Under the pieces are notes generated by a model. It was not told where the DNA came from, made no database searches, and saw only the letters and a program-made list of their open reading frames with translations. Both the position numbers and the translations under genes were made by a program. Positions 44,574-55,499 of a stretch of 64,000 nt of DNA are shown in pieces. Position 1 is the stretch's first letter; each line of letters begins with the position of its first letter. This DNA is from Kiloniella spongiae (GTDB lineage: Bacteria; Pseudomonadota; Alphaproteobacteria; Kiloniellales; Kiloniellaceae): positions 62,001-126,000 of the forward strand of contig NZ_LAQL01000005.1 of NCBI RefSeq assembly GCF_001026905.1, given 5' to 3'.

Positions 44574-45407
44574 ATGAGACTCTCAAAACGCGTTGGCCCG
44601 TTAGGCGTTCATGCCGTCCTAATGTGCTATACAGTTATCGCGCTGTTCCCCATCTACCTTGTGATCATGAATTCCTTCAAAAGCAAAAAAGGAATTTTCA
44701 GAGACCCGCTCGCCCTTCCAACAGGGACGACTTTTGATCTCGTCGGATTTGAAAAAGTCATCGCCAGGTCATCATTTGATGTCTATTTCACCAATTCTAT
44801 ATCGGTCACAGTTATCAGCCTGATATTTGTCCTGCTTCTTGGTGCAATGGCTGCATGGGCATTGGCCGAATACGATTTCCCCGGCAGTGATATGATGGCA
44901 CTTTATCTTGCCATCGGCATCATGATCCCTATCCGCTTGGGCAGTGTTAGCCTCTTAAAAATGATTGTCGGCATGGGTCTTGTGAACACGCTCACTGCGC
45001 TTATCCTGGTTTATACGGCCCAGGGATTACCCCTAGCAATATTTATACTCAGGGAATTTATCGCGCAAATCCCCAATGATCTCAAGGAAGCGGCCCGTTG
45101 TGATGGTGTTTCTGAATACAGGATTTTCTGGTCTATTATACTGCCGCTTATTCGTCCAGCACTGGCAACTGTTGCCGTCTTTACCATGATACCGATCTGG
45201 AATGATCTCTGGTTTCCGCTCATCCTTGCACCAAGTCAGGAAACAGCAACCGTGACACTCGGCATCCAGCAATTCATCGGACAATACGTTACTGACTGGA
45301 ATGCCGTATTAGCATCACTGACACTTGCGATCGTCCCTATTTTGATCCTGTACGTTATCTTCTCTCGCCAGTTGATACGTGGATTAACCTCGGGGGCCGT
45401 CAAATGA
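44574..45407 (+). CDS. Sugar ABC transporter permease 2
   Basis: A 277-residue MalG/UgpE-type permease with about six membrane helices. The docking loop is EAARCDGVSEYRIFWSIILP near 176-195. A GAAGGACGG ribosome site precedes the ATG. It pairs with permease 1, encoded 12 bases upstream, and with the UgpC-type ATPase encoded 78 bases downstream. Confidence 0.93.
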   Translation: MRLSKRVGPLGVHAVLMCYTVIALFPIYLVIMNSFKSKKGIFRDPLALPTGTTFDLVGFEKVIARSSFDVYFTNSISVTVISLIFVLLLGAMAAWALAEYDFPGSDMMALYLAIGIMIPIRLGSVSLLKMIVGMGLVNTLTALILVYTAQGLPLAIFILREFIAQIPNDLKEAARCDGVSEYRIFWSIILPLIRPALATVAVFTMIPIWNDLWFPLILAPSQETATVTLGIQQFIGQYVTDWNAVLASLTLAIVPILILYVIFSRQLIRGLTSGAVK

Positions 45408-45453
45408 GCTTGCGCGAACAACATATAAAAAACTTAAAAATACTCATAACGAC

Positions 45454-45469
45454 ATGCACAGCTGTGCAT
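45454..45469 (+). repeat. Perfect 16-bp palindrome before the ATPase gene
   Basis: ATGCACAGCTGTGCAT is its own reverse complement. It sits directly upstream of the AGGAGAG ribosome site of the ATPase gene. It could be an operator of an internal promoter. As RNA it can only form a hairpin with an unpaired centre. Confidence 0.5.
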
Positions 45470-45485
45470 CAGGAGAGATAGATTC

Positions 45486-46649
45486 ATGGCTGATATCAAG
45501 CTTTCAGGTATTAAGAAATCCTATGGCAAAGCGGAAGTGCTGCACGGGATAGATATCGACATCAAAGATGGAGAGTTCGTGGTTTTTGTCGGCCCATCAG
45601 GCTGTGGAAAATCAACACTACTTCGGTTAATTGCCGGCTTGGAAACCATTTCTGACGGGGAACTCCAAATTGACGGAGAAACCGTCAACGACATGACGCC
45701 TTCGCAGCGAAAAATCGCCATGGTTTTTCAGTCCTATGCGCTTTACCCACACATGACTGTATACAAAAACATGGCCTTTGGTTTGACCCTCGGCGATAAA
45801 GGACCGTTGGGCGGTCTCCTTGGCGGCGGAGAAAACAAAAAGCTGATTGATGAGAAAGTTCAAAAGGCAGCAAAGAGCCTCAAACTTGAAGATTATCTCC
45901 ATCGATATCCCCGCGAACTTTCCGGTGGACAACGCCAACGGGTTGCTATTGGGCGTGCGATTGTTCGTGACCCGAATGTATTCCTCTTTGATGAACCCTT
46001 AAGTAACCTTGACGCTGCTCTACGCGTGAACACACGTCTGGAAATAGCCAAGCTCCATCAAGATCTGGAAGCAACAATCATATACGTTACCCACGATCAG
46101 GTTGAAGCCATGACCTTGGCCGATAAAATCGTTGTGGTAAACGGCGGTCATGTCGCCCAATGCGGTTCTCCGCTAGAACTTTACCACCACCCGGCAAATA
46201 AGTTTGTCGCAGGCTTTATTGGCTCACCCTCCATGAACTTCCTAGAGGGAACTATTACTGCGGTTCATGCCGGAAGTCTTGATGTGCTCCTGGATTATAA
46301 TAACAGCACGGCAAGTATCCCGATTCATCCCGACGAAACAAAAGTTGGTGACAAAGTCACTATTGGTATTCGCCCAGAGCACATGAAAGAAGGTAATGAC
46401 CAATCCTTCAAGCTGTCGGCCAAAGTAAATGTCGTCGAGCGACTTGGCGAAGCCAGCTATCTCTATCTGGAAAATGGGGATAACGATCCACTTTGTGTGA
46501 AAACAGATGGGCACAGCACAACGAAGTCAGGTAATAAAGTTGAGCTTTGCGCTGACTTTTCTGCCGTCCACGTTTTTAATGCCGAGGGTAACGCTTTGGC
46601 ACGCACAACCAGCGACGAGAAGTATATCGCCCCCCAATTAAGCGCATAA
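45486..46649 (+). CDS. Sugar ABC transporter ATPase (UgpC/MsmK type)
   Basis: The 387-residue ATPase has Walker [10 protein letters not shown] at 36-44, signature [14 protein letters not shown] and Walker [16 protein letters not shown], followed by a MalK-type C-terminal regulatory domain (about 240-387; IGIRPEHM). An insertion around 105-120 ([15 protein letters not shown]) is longer than in MalK. It energises the two permeases encoded upstream. The 78-base gap to permease 2 holds a palindrome. A strong terminator closes the transcript. Confidence 0.93.
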   Translation: MADIKLSGIKKSYGKAEVLHGIDIDIKDGEFVVFVGPSGCGKSTLLRLIAGLETISDGELQIDGETVNDMTPSQRKIAMVFQSYALYPHMTVYKNMAFGLTLGDKGPLGGLLGGGENKKLIDEKVQKAAKSLKLEDYLHRYPRELSGGQRQRVAIGRAIVRDPNVFLFDEPLSNLDAALRVNTRLEIAKLHQDLEATIIYVTHDQVEAMTLADKIVVVNGGHVAQCGSPLELYHHPANKFVAGFIGSPSMNFLEGTITAVHAGSLDVLLDYNNSTASIPIHPDETKVGDKVTIGIRPEHMKEGNDQSFKLSAKVNVVERLGEASYLYLENGDNDPLCVKTDGHSTTKSGNKVELCADFSAVHVFNAEGNALARTTSDEKYIAPQLSA

Positions 46650-46680
46650 AACACACACCCATAAGCCACAAATACCACGC

Positions 46681-46714
46681 GCCCTGAAACTTATGCGAGT
46701 TTCAGGGCTTTTTT
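46681..46714 (+). terminator. Strong intrinsic terminator of the sugar ABC operon
   Basis: GCCCTGAAAC (46681-46690) pairs with GTTTCAGGGC (46699-46708) around an 8-base loop and is followed by TTTTTT. It lies about 30 bases past the ATPase stop. Confidence 0.95.
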
Positions 46715-46758
46715 GTGTTATCCTCTCTAAATAACAAGCACGTCAGATACTGCTTTCT

Positions 46759-46772
46759 TTGATCCATATCAA
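46759..46772 (+). promoter_or_regulatory. FNR/Anr box of the nap operon
   Basis: TTGATCCATATCAA matches the FNR consensus TTGAT-N4-ATCAA perfectly. Its centre is about 30 bp before TATAAG (46793-46798), the spacing of a class II FNR-activated promoter with start near 46805. This puts nitrate reductase under oxygen control. Confidence 0.85.
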
Positions 46773-46782
46773 AGATAAATTT

Positions 46783-46828
46783 TGTCGTCTCTATAAGATA
46801 TATCAAAACAATATCTATAGAGACGACA
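46783..46828. promoter_or_regulatory. Large inverted repeat over the nap promoter
   Basis: TGTCGTCTCTATA (46783-46795) and TATAGAGACGACA (46816-46828) are exact inverse copies; the inner GATAT/ATATC extend the stem after one unpaired A. The left arm overlaps the proposed -10 hexamer and the right arm lies just past the start site, so it would act as DNA (operator) more than as an RNA hairpin. Confidence 0.65.
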
Positions 46829-46924
46829 CGAGAGATGAGACAGTTAACTGAAAACAACCGAGCAACCGGAACAAACCCGGTAATAACCGCGACAGTTAAC
46901 AACGGCTTTGGGAATTACGATAAC

Positions 46925-47173
46925 ATGACAGATGACACTCAGTTATTTATTTCAAGCCATATCGCACAGACACCACCAGAGCACCTTGAAGAAACTCTTC
47001 GTGCCATCATGGAACACCCCCATGCAGATGTTCCCATGGTCGACGACAAAGGAAAACTGGTTGTTCTAGTAGACGCCCCCACAAGCAAGGATGCCATCAG
47101 AACTATTGAAAGTATTCAATCTTTGGCAAACGTCTATTCTTTCACCCCCGTCTACCAACACGAAGAAGTTTGA
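46925..47173 (+). CDS. napD: Nitrate reductase maturation chaperone NapD
   Basis: An 82-residue cytosolic chaperone that binds the twin-arginine signal of NapA during cofactor loading. The ferredoxin-like NapD fold is seen in LFISSHIAQTPPEHLEETLRAIMEH, the VDDKGKLVVLVDAP strand and the closing ANVYSFTPVYQH. I prefer ATG at 46925 (MTDDTQLFISSH), which gives the usual NapD length and has GGGA about 10 bases upstream. An ATG at 46835 would add 30 Asn/Thr-rich residues not typical of NapD. It is the first gene of napDABC. Confidence 0.88.
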   Translation: MTDDTQLFISSHIAQTPPEHLEETLRAIMEHPHADVPMVDDKGKLVVLVDAPTSKDAIRTIESIQSLANVYSFTPVYQHEEV

Positions 47174-47217
47174 AAATTAAATCTGAAATTCAACAGATTA
47201 ACTGAGGAACCTATGTC

Positions 47218-49725
47218 ATGAAGCTATCAAGACGTGACTATATCAAGGCTAACGCCGTTGCTGTCGCCGCAGGTGTTGCGGGAATGACCGCGCCAAGTGC
47301 CGCGAGCAATCTGCTTACCGAAAGTTCTAAAACAGCCCTAACCTGGTCCAAAGCCCCCTGCCGTTTTTGCGGTACAGGTTGTAGTGTGATGGTTGGCACA
47401 AAAGAAGGCAAAGTTGTCGCCACACACGGTGATGTTAAGGCTGAAGTCAACCGCGGCTTGAACTGTGTAAAAGGCTACTTCCTGTCTAAGATTATGTACG
47501 GGAAAGACCGCCTCAAAACACCGCTTCTGCGCATGAAAGACGGCAAATACCATAAAGAAGGTGAATTCACCCCAGTATCCTGGGATGTTGCTTTTGATAC
47601 CATGGCTGATAAGTTCAAATCCGCCATTAAAGCAAAAGGCCCAACTTCTGTTGGTATGTTCGGATCTGGTCAGTGGACTGTTTGGGAAGGTTATGCCGCA
47701 TCCAAACTGATGAAAGCTGGTTTTGCATCAAACAATATTGATCCAAACGCGCGTCACTGCATGGCCTCTGCCGTTGGCGGCTTTATGCGTACCTTTGGTA
47801 TTGATGAACCAATGGGCTGTTATGACGATATCGAAGCAACAGATACCTTTGTTCTCTGGGGCTCTAACATGGCAGAGATGCACCCCATCCTTTGGACCAG
47901 GGTCACAGACCGTCGACTAAGTGCACCAGACACCACCAAGGTCGCGGTTCTTTCAACCTATGAACACCGTTGTTACGATCTTGCAGACATTCCAATGATT
48001 TTCACGCCACAGACCGATTTGGCAATTTTGAATTTCATTGCCAACTACATCATTCAGAACGACAAGGTAAATCAAAATTTTGTCTCAAAGCACGTAAACT
48101 TCCGTCGTGGTAATGATGACATTGGTTATGGTTTGCGCCCTGAACACGAACTTCAGAAGAAAGCGAAGAACGCGGATAAAGCTGGCGGTTCTTCCGAAAT
48201 GTCTTTTGAAGAATTCAAAACCTTTGTTGCCGATTATACTGTTGAAAAAGTATCCAAGCTGTCAGGTGTTTCCGAAAAACACCTTGTCGAATTGGCTGAA
48301 CTTTACGCCGATCCCGATCGTAAAGTGGTTTCTTTCTGGACGATGGGTGTAAACCAGCATACACGCGGTGTCTGGTGTAACAATCTGATTTACAACATCC
48401 ACCTTCTTGTTGGTAAAATCTCTACACCCGGAAATTCCCCCTTCTCTCTTACTGGTCAGCCATCCGCTTGTGGTACAGCCCGTGAAGTAGGAACGTTCTC
48501 GCATCGTCTTCCTGCTGATATGGTTGTGAAAAACCCAAAACACCGGGCCATAGCAGAGAAGATTTGGAAAATTCCCGCTGGTGTTATTCCCCCAAAACCG
48601 GGTTTTCACGCTGTATTGCAAAACCGTATGCTCAAAGATGGCAAACTCAATGCCTATTGGGTGATGTGTAACAACAACATGCAAGCTGCACCAAATCTCA
48701 ATGAAGAAGGTTATCCCGGCTATCGCAACCCGGAAAACTTCATTGTCGTTTCTGACCCATATCCAACCGTAACAGCCGAAGCAGCTGACCTTATTTTGCC
48801 AACAGCTATGTGGGTGGAAAAAGAAGGTGCCTATGGTAATGCAGAACGCAGAACACAGTTCTGGCACCAGCTTGTTGAGGCACCGGGCGAAGCACGGTCT
48901 GATTTGTGGCAGCTAATGGAATTCTCCAAACGCTTCACAACTGACGAAGTATGGCCTGCAGACGTTCTGAAAGAGAACCCAGAATACAAAGGCAAAACAC
49001 TTTACGATGTTCTCTACAAAAATGGATCTGTAGATAAGTATCCATTGGAACAAACTCATAAAGATTATTCCAATCAGGAATCAAGTGACTTTGGTTTCTA
49101 TGTGCAAAAAGGCCTTTTTGAAGAATACGCAGCCTTTGGCCGTGGTCATGCTCATGATCTCGCACCGTTTGATACATACCACAAAGAGCGTGGCCTGAGA
49201 TGGCCTGTTGTTGATGGTAAAGAAACCAAATGGCGCTTCAAAGAAGGTTCCGACCCATACGCCAAACCGGGCAGTGATTATGACTTCTATGGTAAGCCGG
49301 ATGGGCGCGCCATTATCTTTGCCCTTCCCTACGAGCCTGCCGCAGAAAGTCCGGATGAAGAATATGATCTATGGCTATCAACCGGCCGCGTTCTCGAACA
49401 CTGGCATTCTGGATCAATGACACAACGTGTACCAGAGCTATACAAAGCCTTCCCGGACGCCGTTGTCTTTATGCACCCGGATGACGCAGGGAAACGAGGT
49501 TTGAGACGCGGACAGGAAGTAAAAATTATTTCCCGACGTGGCGAAATGGTTACTCGTGTAGAAACCCGCGGACGTAACAAGCCACCAAAAGGTCTGGTTT
49601 TTGTACCTTGGTTCGACGCAAGTCAATTGATCAATAAGGTCACATTGGATGCAACCGACCCACTTTCCAAGCAAACAGACTTTAAAAAATGTGCTGTTAA
49701 AATTGTTGCAACGGGGAGAGCATAA
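47218..49725 (+). CDS. napA: Periplasmic nitrate reductase catalytic subunit
   Basis: The 835-residue molybdopterin enzyme reduces nitrate to nitrite in the periplasm. A twin-arginine signal (SRRDYIKA, 4-11) directs export after folding. The [4Fe-4S] ligands are Cys48, Cys51, Cys55 and Cys83, and the Mo-coordinating Cys181 is in NARHCMAS. The bis-MGD-binding C-terminal domain ends near [18 protein letters not shown]. It starts 44 bases after napD and is followed immediately by napB. Confidence 0.97.
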   Translation: MKLSRRDYIKANAVAVAAGVAGMTAPSAASNLLTESSKTALTWSKAPCRFCGTGCSVMVGTKEGKVVATHGDVKAEVNRGLNCVKGYFLSKIMYGKDRLKTPLLRMKDGKYHKEGEFTPVSWDVAFDTMADKFKSAIKAKGPTSVGMFGSGQWTVWEGYAASKLMKAGFASNNIDPNARHCMASAVGGFMRTFGIDEPMGCYDDIEATDTFVLWGSNMAEMHPILWTRVTDRRLSAPDTTKVAVLSTYEHRCYDLADIPMIFTPQTDLAILNFIANYIIQNDKVNQNFVSKHVNFRRGNDDIGYGLRPEHELQKKAKNADKAGGSSEMSFEEFKTFVADYTVEKVSKLSGVSEKHLVELAELYADPDRKVVSFWTMGVNQHTRGVWCNNLIYNIHLLVGKISTPGNSPFSLTGQPSACGTAREVGTFSHRLPADMVVKNPKHRAIAEKIWKIPAGVIPPKPGFHAVLQNRMLKDGKLNAYWVMCNNNMQAAPNLNEEGYPGYRNPENFIVVSDPYPTVTAEAADLILPTAMWVEKEGAYGNAERRTQFWHQLVEAPGEARSDLWQLMEFSKRFTTDEVWPADVLKENPEYKGKTLYDVLYKNGSVDKYPLEQTHKDYSNQESSDFGFYVQKGLFEEYAAFGRGHAHDLAPFDTYHKERGLRWPVVDGKETKWRFKEGSDPYAKPGSDYDFYGKPDGRAIIFALPYEPAAESPDEEYDLWLSTGRVLEHWHSGSMTQRVPELYKAFPDAVVFMHPDDAGKRGLRRGQEVKIISRRGEMVTRVETRGRNKPPKGLVFVPWFDASQLINKVTLDATDPLSKQTDFKKCAVKIVATGRA

Positions 49726-49726
49726 A

Positions 49727-50179
49727 ATGAAACGCTTTCTTATACATATCACCACTACGATTGGCCTTCTAGCACTTGCAAGCACAGCAGCATTCTCTGA
49801 CGGTGCAGCTACCTTGAGACAGGGTGAACCAATTGCCTCAGAACCTCAGGCACCGAAAATAACCAAGGTGGAAAACAATGATGTTAAGCGGGTTCGGAAC
49901 TATCCTGAGCAACCGCCAACCATTCCGCACAAAACCCGGGACTATGAAATCTCGCTAAATGCAAACAAGTGTATGTCCTGCCATGCCAGAACACGGACGG
50001 GTGAATCACAGGCACCAATGGTAAGCGTGACCCACTATATGGACCGGGATAATCAGGTCCTCGCAACCGTTTCACCTCGCAGATATTTCTGTAATCAATG
50101 TCACGTCACTCAAGTCACAGCACCTCCGCTTGTAGAAAACGAGTTCACTGACGTTGAAAACATCATAAAGGGTGAATAG
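49727..50179 (+). CDS. napB: Diheme cytochrome subunit of periplasmic nitrate reductase
   Basis: A 150-residue periplasmic diheme c-type cytochrome that passes electrons from NapC to NapA. The signal peptide is about 1-24 ([20 protein letters not shown]), and the heme sites are CMSCH at 82-86 and CNQCH at 122-126. The ATG at 49727 with GGGGAGAG upstream is preferred over a frame extension inside napA. It begins 1 base after the napA stop. Confidence 0.96.
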   Translation: MKRFLIHITTTIGLLALASTAAFSDGAATLRQGEPIASEPQAPKITKVENNDVKRVRNYPEQPPTIPHKTRDYEISLNANKCMSCHARTRTGESQAPMVSVTHYMDRDNQVLATVSPRRYFCNQCHVTQVTAPPLVENEFTDVENIIKGE

Positions 50180-50187
50180 GCAAAACC

Positions 50188-50799
50188 ATGTTGACACCTT
50201 TCAAAAAATTATGGGGATTTGTCTGCAGGATCTGGTCCAGCGCCAATCGCCCAGCTAAACATCTTTCTATTGGTTTCCTGACTATTGGTGGTTTTGTCGC
50301 CGGTGTCATGTTCTGGGGTGGTTTTAACACCGCCCTGGAATATACCAATACCGAAGAATTCTGTGTCAGCTGTCATGAAATGGGCGACAACGTTTTTGTT
50401 GAGTTAAAACCAACCATTCACTACAGCAACAGATCTGGTGTAAGAGCTACATGCCCGGACTGTCACGTTCCGCATAATTGGACGGACAAGATCTCTCGTA
50501 AAATGCAGGCATCCAAAGAAGTGTGGGGCAAACTGTTTGGCACGATTAACACCCGAGAAAAGTTCCAAGCAGAACGAAGACGTCTTGCCGGACATGAATG
50601 GGACCGTCTGAAAGCAAACAATTCATTGGAATGTCGGAACTGTCACTCTACTGAGTCAATGGACATCACCGTCCAGTCCACTCGGGCCGCCGAAGCACAT
50701 CAAGCCTTCCTCTTTACAGGTGAAAAGACCTGTATTGATTGTCACAAAGGTATCGCACACGAGCTACCAGATATGACAGGCGTTGAAGGCTGGGAATAA
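50188..50799 (+). CDS. napC: Membrane tetraheme quinol dehydrogenase NapC
   Basis: A 203-residue NapC/NirT-family protein with one N-terminal membrane anchor (about 25-48) and four heme sites: CVSCH 59-63, CPDCH 89-93, CRNCH 149-153 and CIDCH 182-186. It takes electrons from the quinol pool and hands them to NapB. It follows napB by 8 bases and ends the operon at a strong terminator. napF, napG and napH are absent, so NapC is the only visible electron entry. Confidence 0.96.
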   Translation: MLTPFKKLWGFVCRIWSSANRPAKHLSIGFLTIGGFVAGVMFWGGFNTALEYTNTEEFCVSCHEMGDNVFVELKPTIHYSNRSGVRATCPDCHVPHNWTDKISRKMQASKEVWGKLFGTINTREKFQAERRRLAGHEWDRLKANNSLECRNCHSTESMDITVQSTRAAEAHQAFLFTGEKTCIDCHKGIAHELPDMTGVEGWE

Positions 50800-50829
50800 G
50801 AAACCTGACTTGCAATAAGGATACTCTTT

Positions 50830-50862
50830 AAAAAAACGGACCTTTTAACGGTCCGTTTTTTT
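50830..50862 (+). terminator. Intrinsic terminator of napDABC
   Basis: AAAAAAACGGACC (50830-50842) pairs with GGTCCGTTTTTTT (50850-50862), giving a GC-rich stem with a T run, 30 bases past the napC stop. The symmetrical A and T runs could let it work in both directions. Confidence 0.93.
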
Positions 50863-51079
50863 ATTCCCTCATATAAATAAAATGAAAGTGAACAAATACT
50901 TCAACACAAAATAAAGGAAAGCTTACTTAATAGTAATTTCAACTCTAGCAAAACACAGCCATAAGAAGATGAATATAAATAAAGTATTCATACTCTCTCA
51001 TTAAATTAATTATATAAATGAAATTTATGAAGAATGGATGCTTTAACAGCAGTGTTTTGCCGTAGGAAATCTCTAGATT

Positions 51080-52882
51080 ATGGTTAATCATTCACAAAAA
51101 TCTCCCCTTTGGATTTTACTATCCACATTAATTATGACGATTATGGGGCTCTGCTGGGTTACCTGGTCAATCTATTCAGTAAATTTCCGCGACGCATCGT
51201 TACAGAATGCCTGGACACTAGAAGTAACAAGTTTACGTGGTGACATTATTTTATTGGATGAAATTCTTTCATCATCAGCACGTCTTGCTGCTGAAACCGG
51301 GAAGCAGAATTGGGAAAGCAGATACCGAAAACATGAAGCTGAACTAGGGCAAAAAATTGAACGTGCTATTGAGCTTGTGCCTGAAGTACAGAATATAGAA
51401 AATATATCTAATGTTGATGCCGCCAATCTCGCTCTAGTTGAAATGGAAGAACAGGCTTTTTCTTTCATTAACAAAGGACAAATATCAAAGGCTAAAGAGC
51501 TCCTTTATTCAAAAAGATATGAAACACAAAAAGCAATTTACACAACAGGCATGATTGCTTTTGAAAGAAGCCTATATAATGCCATTACTAACGCAGAGAA
51601 TCAGCGCCAACAAAATAGTCAAATCCAAATTATTGTCATCTCTGGCATAGCCATAATTCTCAGTGTTGGCTGGATCATGGTCTTTCGTTCATTTAGAAAA
51701 TGGCAAACTAATATCAAACGCGCAAATGAAGCAAAAACCAATTTCCTTTCAACAATGAGTCACGAAATTCGTACTCCGTTAAATGGAATTTTAGGTGTAA
51801 CGCAGCTATTAGCAGATACTAAATTGGACCAAGATCAAAAAAATAAAATACAAACCATACAGTCTTCCGGACAGACTTTACTCGCAATAATCAACGACAT
51901 CCTTGATATGAGTAAAATTGAAGCCGGCGCGGTGGAACTGGAAAATACTATTTTCAGTTTATCTGATTTTACATCAACCACGATGACAGCCGTTGAAAGT
52001 CTTGCCACTGAAAAAGGATTAAAGTTTAGACTTAACAAATCAGATGATTGTCCAGATTATCTAATCGGTGATCCTGTAAGAATAAGGCAAATTCTCTGGA
52101 ACCTGATCAGTAATGCAATTAAATTTACTGATAAAGGAAGTGTCACAGTAACACTTACGAACGAAAAAGTAGAAGATAAGCGTATCACACTAAAAGATAC
52201 TATTTTACGTCTCCGTGTAGAAGACACCGGAAAAGGAATAGAGCCCGAACGCCTTCAAATAATTTTTGACCCTTTCACACAAGAAGATAATACAATCACC
52301 AGAACACATGGAGGAACAGGATTAGGTCTTTCTATCGTTCGGAATATGGTTGAATTAATGGGTGGTTATATTCAAGCAGAAAGTATTAAAGACGAGGGAT
52401 CTTGTTTTGACGTTTATTTACCGTTTGAAATTGCTTCTGCTTCCCAACAGCACATATTTCTAAATCACAAAGACCATGATCAAATCATACATCATCACGG
52501 TCTTGATATCTTGGTTGCCGAAGACAACCCGGTAAATGCAATGATTGCTCGTGCTTTTTTGGAAAAATTTGGACATAAAGTACGCATTGCAGAAAATGGA
52601 AAATTAGCCATTGATGAAATAAAAAATTCCATACCAGACATGATTTTTATGGACATCCATATGCCAGAGATGAACGGCCTTGAGGCCACCAAACTCATAC
52701 GACAGCTTGATTTCGGAAGTGATACACCCATCGTGGGATTAACAGCCGAAGCGTTTACTGAACGTCATTCGCAATTTATAGAAATGGGGATGGATGCTGT
52801 TTTATCAAAACCCTTTTCCGAACAAGAATTACGCTCGGCAATCAATCAATACAACAAAACAAAGGCAAAAAAAGCTTCTTAG
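51080..52882 (+). CDS. Hybrid sensor histidine kinase
   Basis: The 600-residue protein has two membrane helices (about 9-33 and 182-204) bracketing a helical periplasmic sensor of about 148 residues. The HisKA domain follows (phospho-accepting His228 in [15 protein letters not shown]), then HATPase (N box near 341-348, [16 protein letters not shown]), then a receiver domain (about 474-595; phospho-accepting Asp525 in [11 protein letters not shown]). There is no HPt domain, so phosphate must pass to a separate HPt or response regulator, neither of which is encoded next to it. It lies between napC and napE; a link to nitrate or quinone sensing is only contextual. Confidence 0.93.
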   Translation: MVNHSQKSPLWILLSTLIMTIMGLCWVTWSIYSVNFRDASLQNAWTLEVTSLRGDIILLDEILSSSARLAAETGKQNWESRYRKHEAELGQKIERAIELVPEVQNIENISNVDAANLALVEMEEQAFSFINKGQISKAKELLYSKRYETQKAIYTTGMIAFERSLYNAITNAENQRQQNSQIQIIVISGIAIILSVGWIMVFRSFRKWQTNIKRANEAKTNFLSTMSHEIRTPLNGILGVTQLLADTKLDQDQKNKIQTIQSSGQTLLAIINDILDMSKIEAGAVELENTIFSLSDFTSTTMTAVESLATEKGLKFRLNKSDDCPDYLIGDPVRIRQILWNLISNAIKFTDKGSVTVTLTNEKVEDKRITLKDTILRLRVEDTGKGIEPERLQIIFDPFTQEDNTITRTHGGTGLGLSIVRNMVELMGGYIQAESIKDEGSCFDVYLPFEIASASQQHIFLNHKDHDQIIHHHGLDILVAEDNPVNAMIARAFLEKFGHKVRIAENGKLAIDEIKNSIPDMIFMDIHMPEMNGLEATKLIRQLDFGSDTPIVGLTAEAFTERHSQFIEMGMDAVLSKPFSEQELRSAINQYNKTKAKKAS

Positions 52883-52925
52883 TTTTGCATCGCAATAAAT
52901 ATTATCCTTATATTGTACTGGTTAA

Positions 52926-53096
52926 TTACTGCGTTGGCGGGCCTGAGATGAAGATCTGATACATCCAGATTGAGAAGCCATAAGCACCAACCAAGCCAAT
53001 CGTTAGCGCAGGAATGAGGCCTGCGGCCAAAAACATGAACAATGACACTTCTTGTGTCTTAGTTTGCTCATGTGTTGCAGTCGGGGTTTCTTGCAC
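52926..53096 (-). CDS. napE: Small membrane protein NapE
   Basis: This short frame encodes 56 residues. It has a polar N-terminus, then one membrane helix (FMFLAAGLIPALTIGLVGAY, 20-39), then the NapE-like ending GFSIWMYQIF...GPPTQ. The VGAYGF-W-GPP pattern is characteristic of NapE. The start is GTG at 53096 with AGAGGG 7 bases upstream; the ATG inside that spacing is followed at once by a stop. NapE is an inner-membrane accessory of unknown function in nap operons. Here it is separated from napDABC by the kinase gene and is on the opposite strand, with its own FNR box. Confidence 0.85.
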   Translation of the reverse strand: MQETPTATHEQTKTQEVSLFMFLAAGLIPALTIGLVGAYGFSIWMYQIFISGPPTQ

Positions 53097-53196
53097 GTTA
53101 CATCCCTCTGGTTAACATCGGTTGACAAAACGTCTTTGCAGACGCACGAAAACTTTAAATCAGGTCTCAATAATACACTCACTGGTAAAAACAGTT

Positions 53197-53210
53197 TTGA
53201 TTCATATCAA
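53197..53210 (-). promoter_or_regulatory. FNR/Anr box upstream of napE
   Basis: TTGATTCATATCAA is a perfect FNR consensus. On the minus strand its centre is 31 bp from TATTAT (53175-53170), fitting an FNR-activated promoter whose transcript runs into napE about 70 bases on. No other gene on either strand is placed to use it. Confidence 0.85.
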
Positions 53211-53396
53211 TTTTCATTCAATAAATTCGCCCAGCAATAAATTTGTCCGGCAATAAATAATCTATCTTGGTCGTAAATTTAAGATATCAGGATTCCAGTT
53301 TCATAATACGGCTCTATCAAGAGTGCTTACTGTAGATCATACACTCGTACATCAAATACCACCTAATAAAATTTATTGAGTCCAATCGTAACTTAC

Positions 53397-53425
53397 TTGT
53401 CTCTTGAGACTCTATATTTTATAAA
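53397..53425 (+). promoter_or_regulatory. Promoter of the thiamine operon
   Basis: TTGTCT (53397-53402), a 17-base spacer and TATAAA (53420-53425) form a sigma-70-like promoter. Its start near 53432 coincides with the 5' end of the TPP riboswitch. Confidence 0.6.
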
Positions 53426-53430
53426 CTTTA

Positions 53431-53527
53431 GTTTCCTAGGGGTGCCGTATGAATACGGCTGAGATTGTAATTATGAGTACAGGACCCTTCGAACCTGATC
53501 CGGGTAATGCCGGCGAAGGGATTGGAA
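53431..53527 (+). promoter_or_regulatory. TPP riboswitch (THI element)
   Basis: The aptamer shows all conserved parts in order: AGGGGTGCC (53438-53446), CTGAGAT (53459-53465), ACCCTTCGAACCTGATCCGG (53484-53503) and GTAATGCCGGCGAAGGGA (53504-53521). The outer stem joins TTTCC with GGAA. It binds thiamine pyrophosphate and lowers expression of the downstream thiCOSGE genes. Confidence 0.97.
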
Positions 53528-53591
53528 TACAGGCAAATATTACTCTCAATTCAGAGTAGTATCAATTTGTCAAAACCTCCCCAAGCTCCCC

Positions 53592-55497
<1,906 letters not shown>

Positions 55498-55499
55498 TA

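Noticed and set aside
46835-46924. N-terminal extension of NapD
   Set aside because: The extra 30 residues are Asn/Thr-rich and not NapD-like; the later ATG gives the usual length. It is kept only as an alternative.
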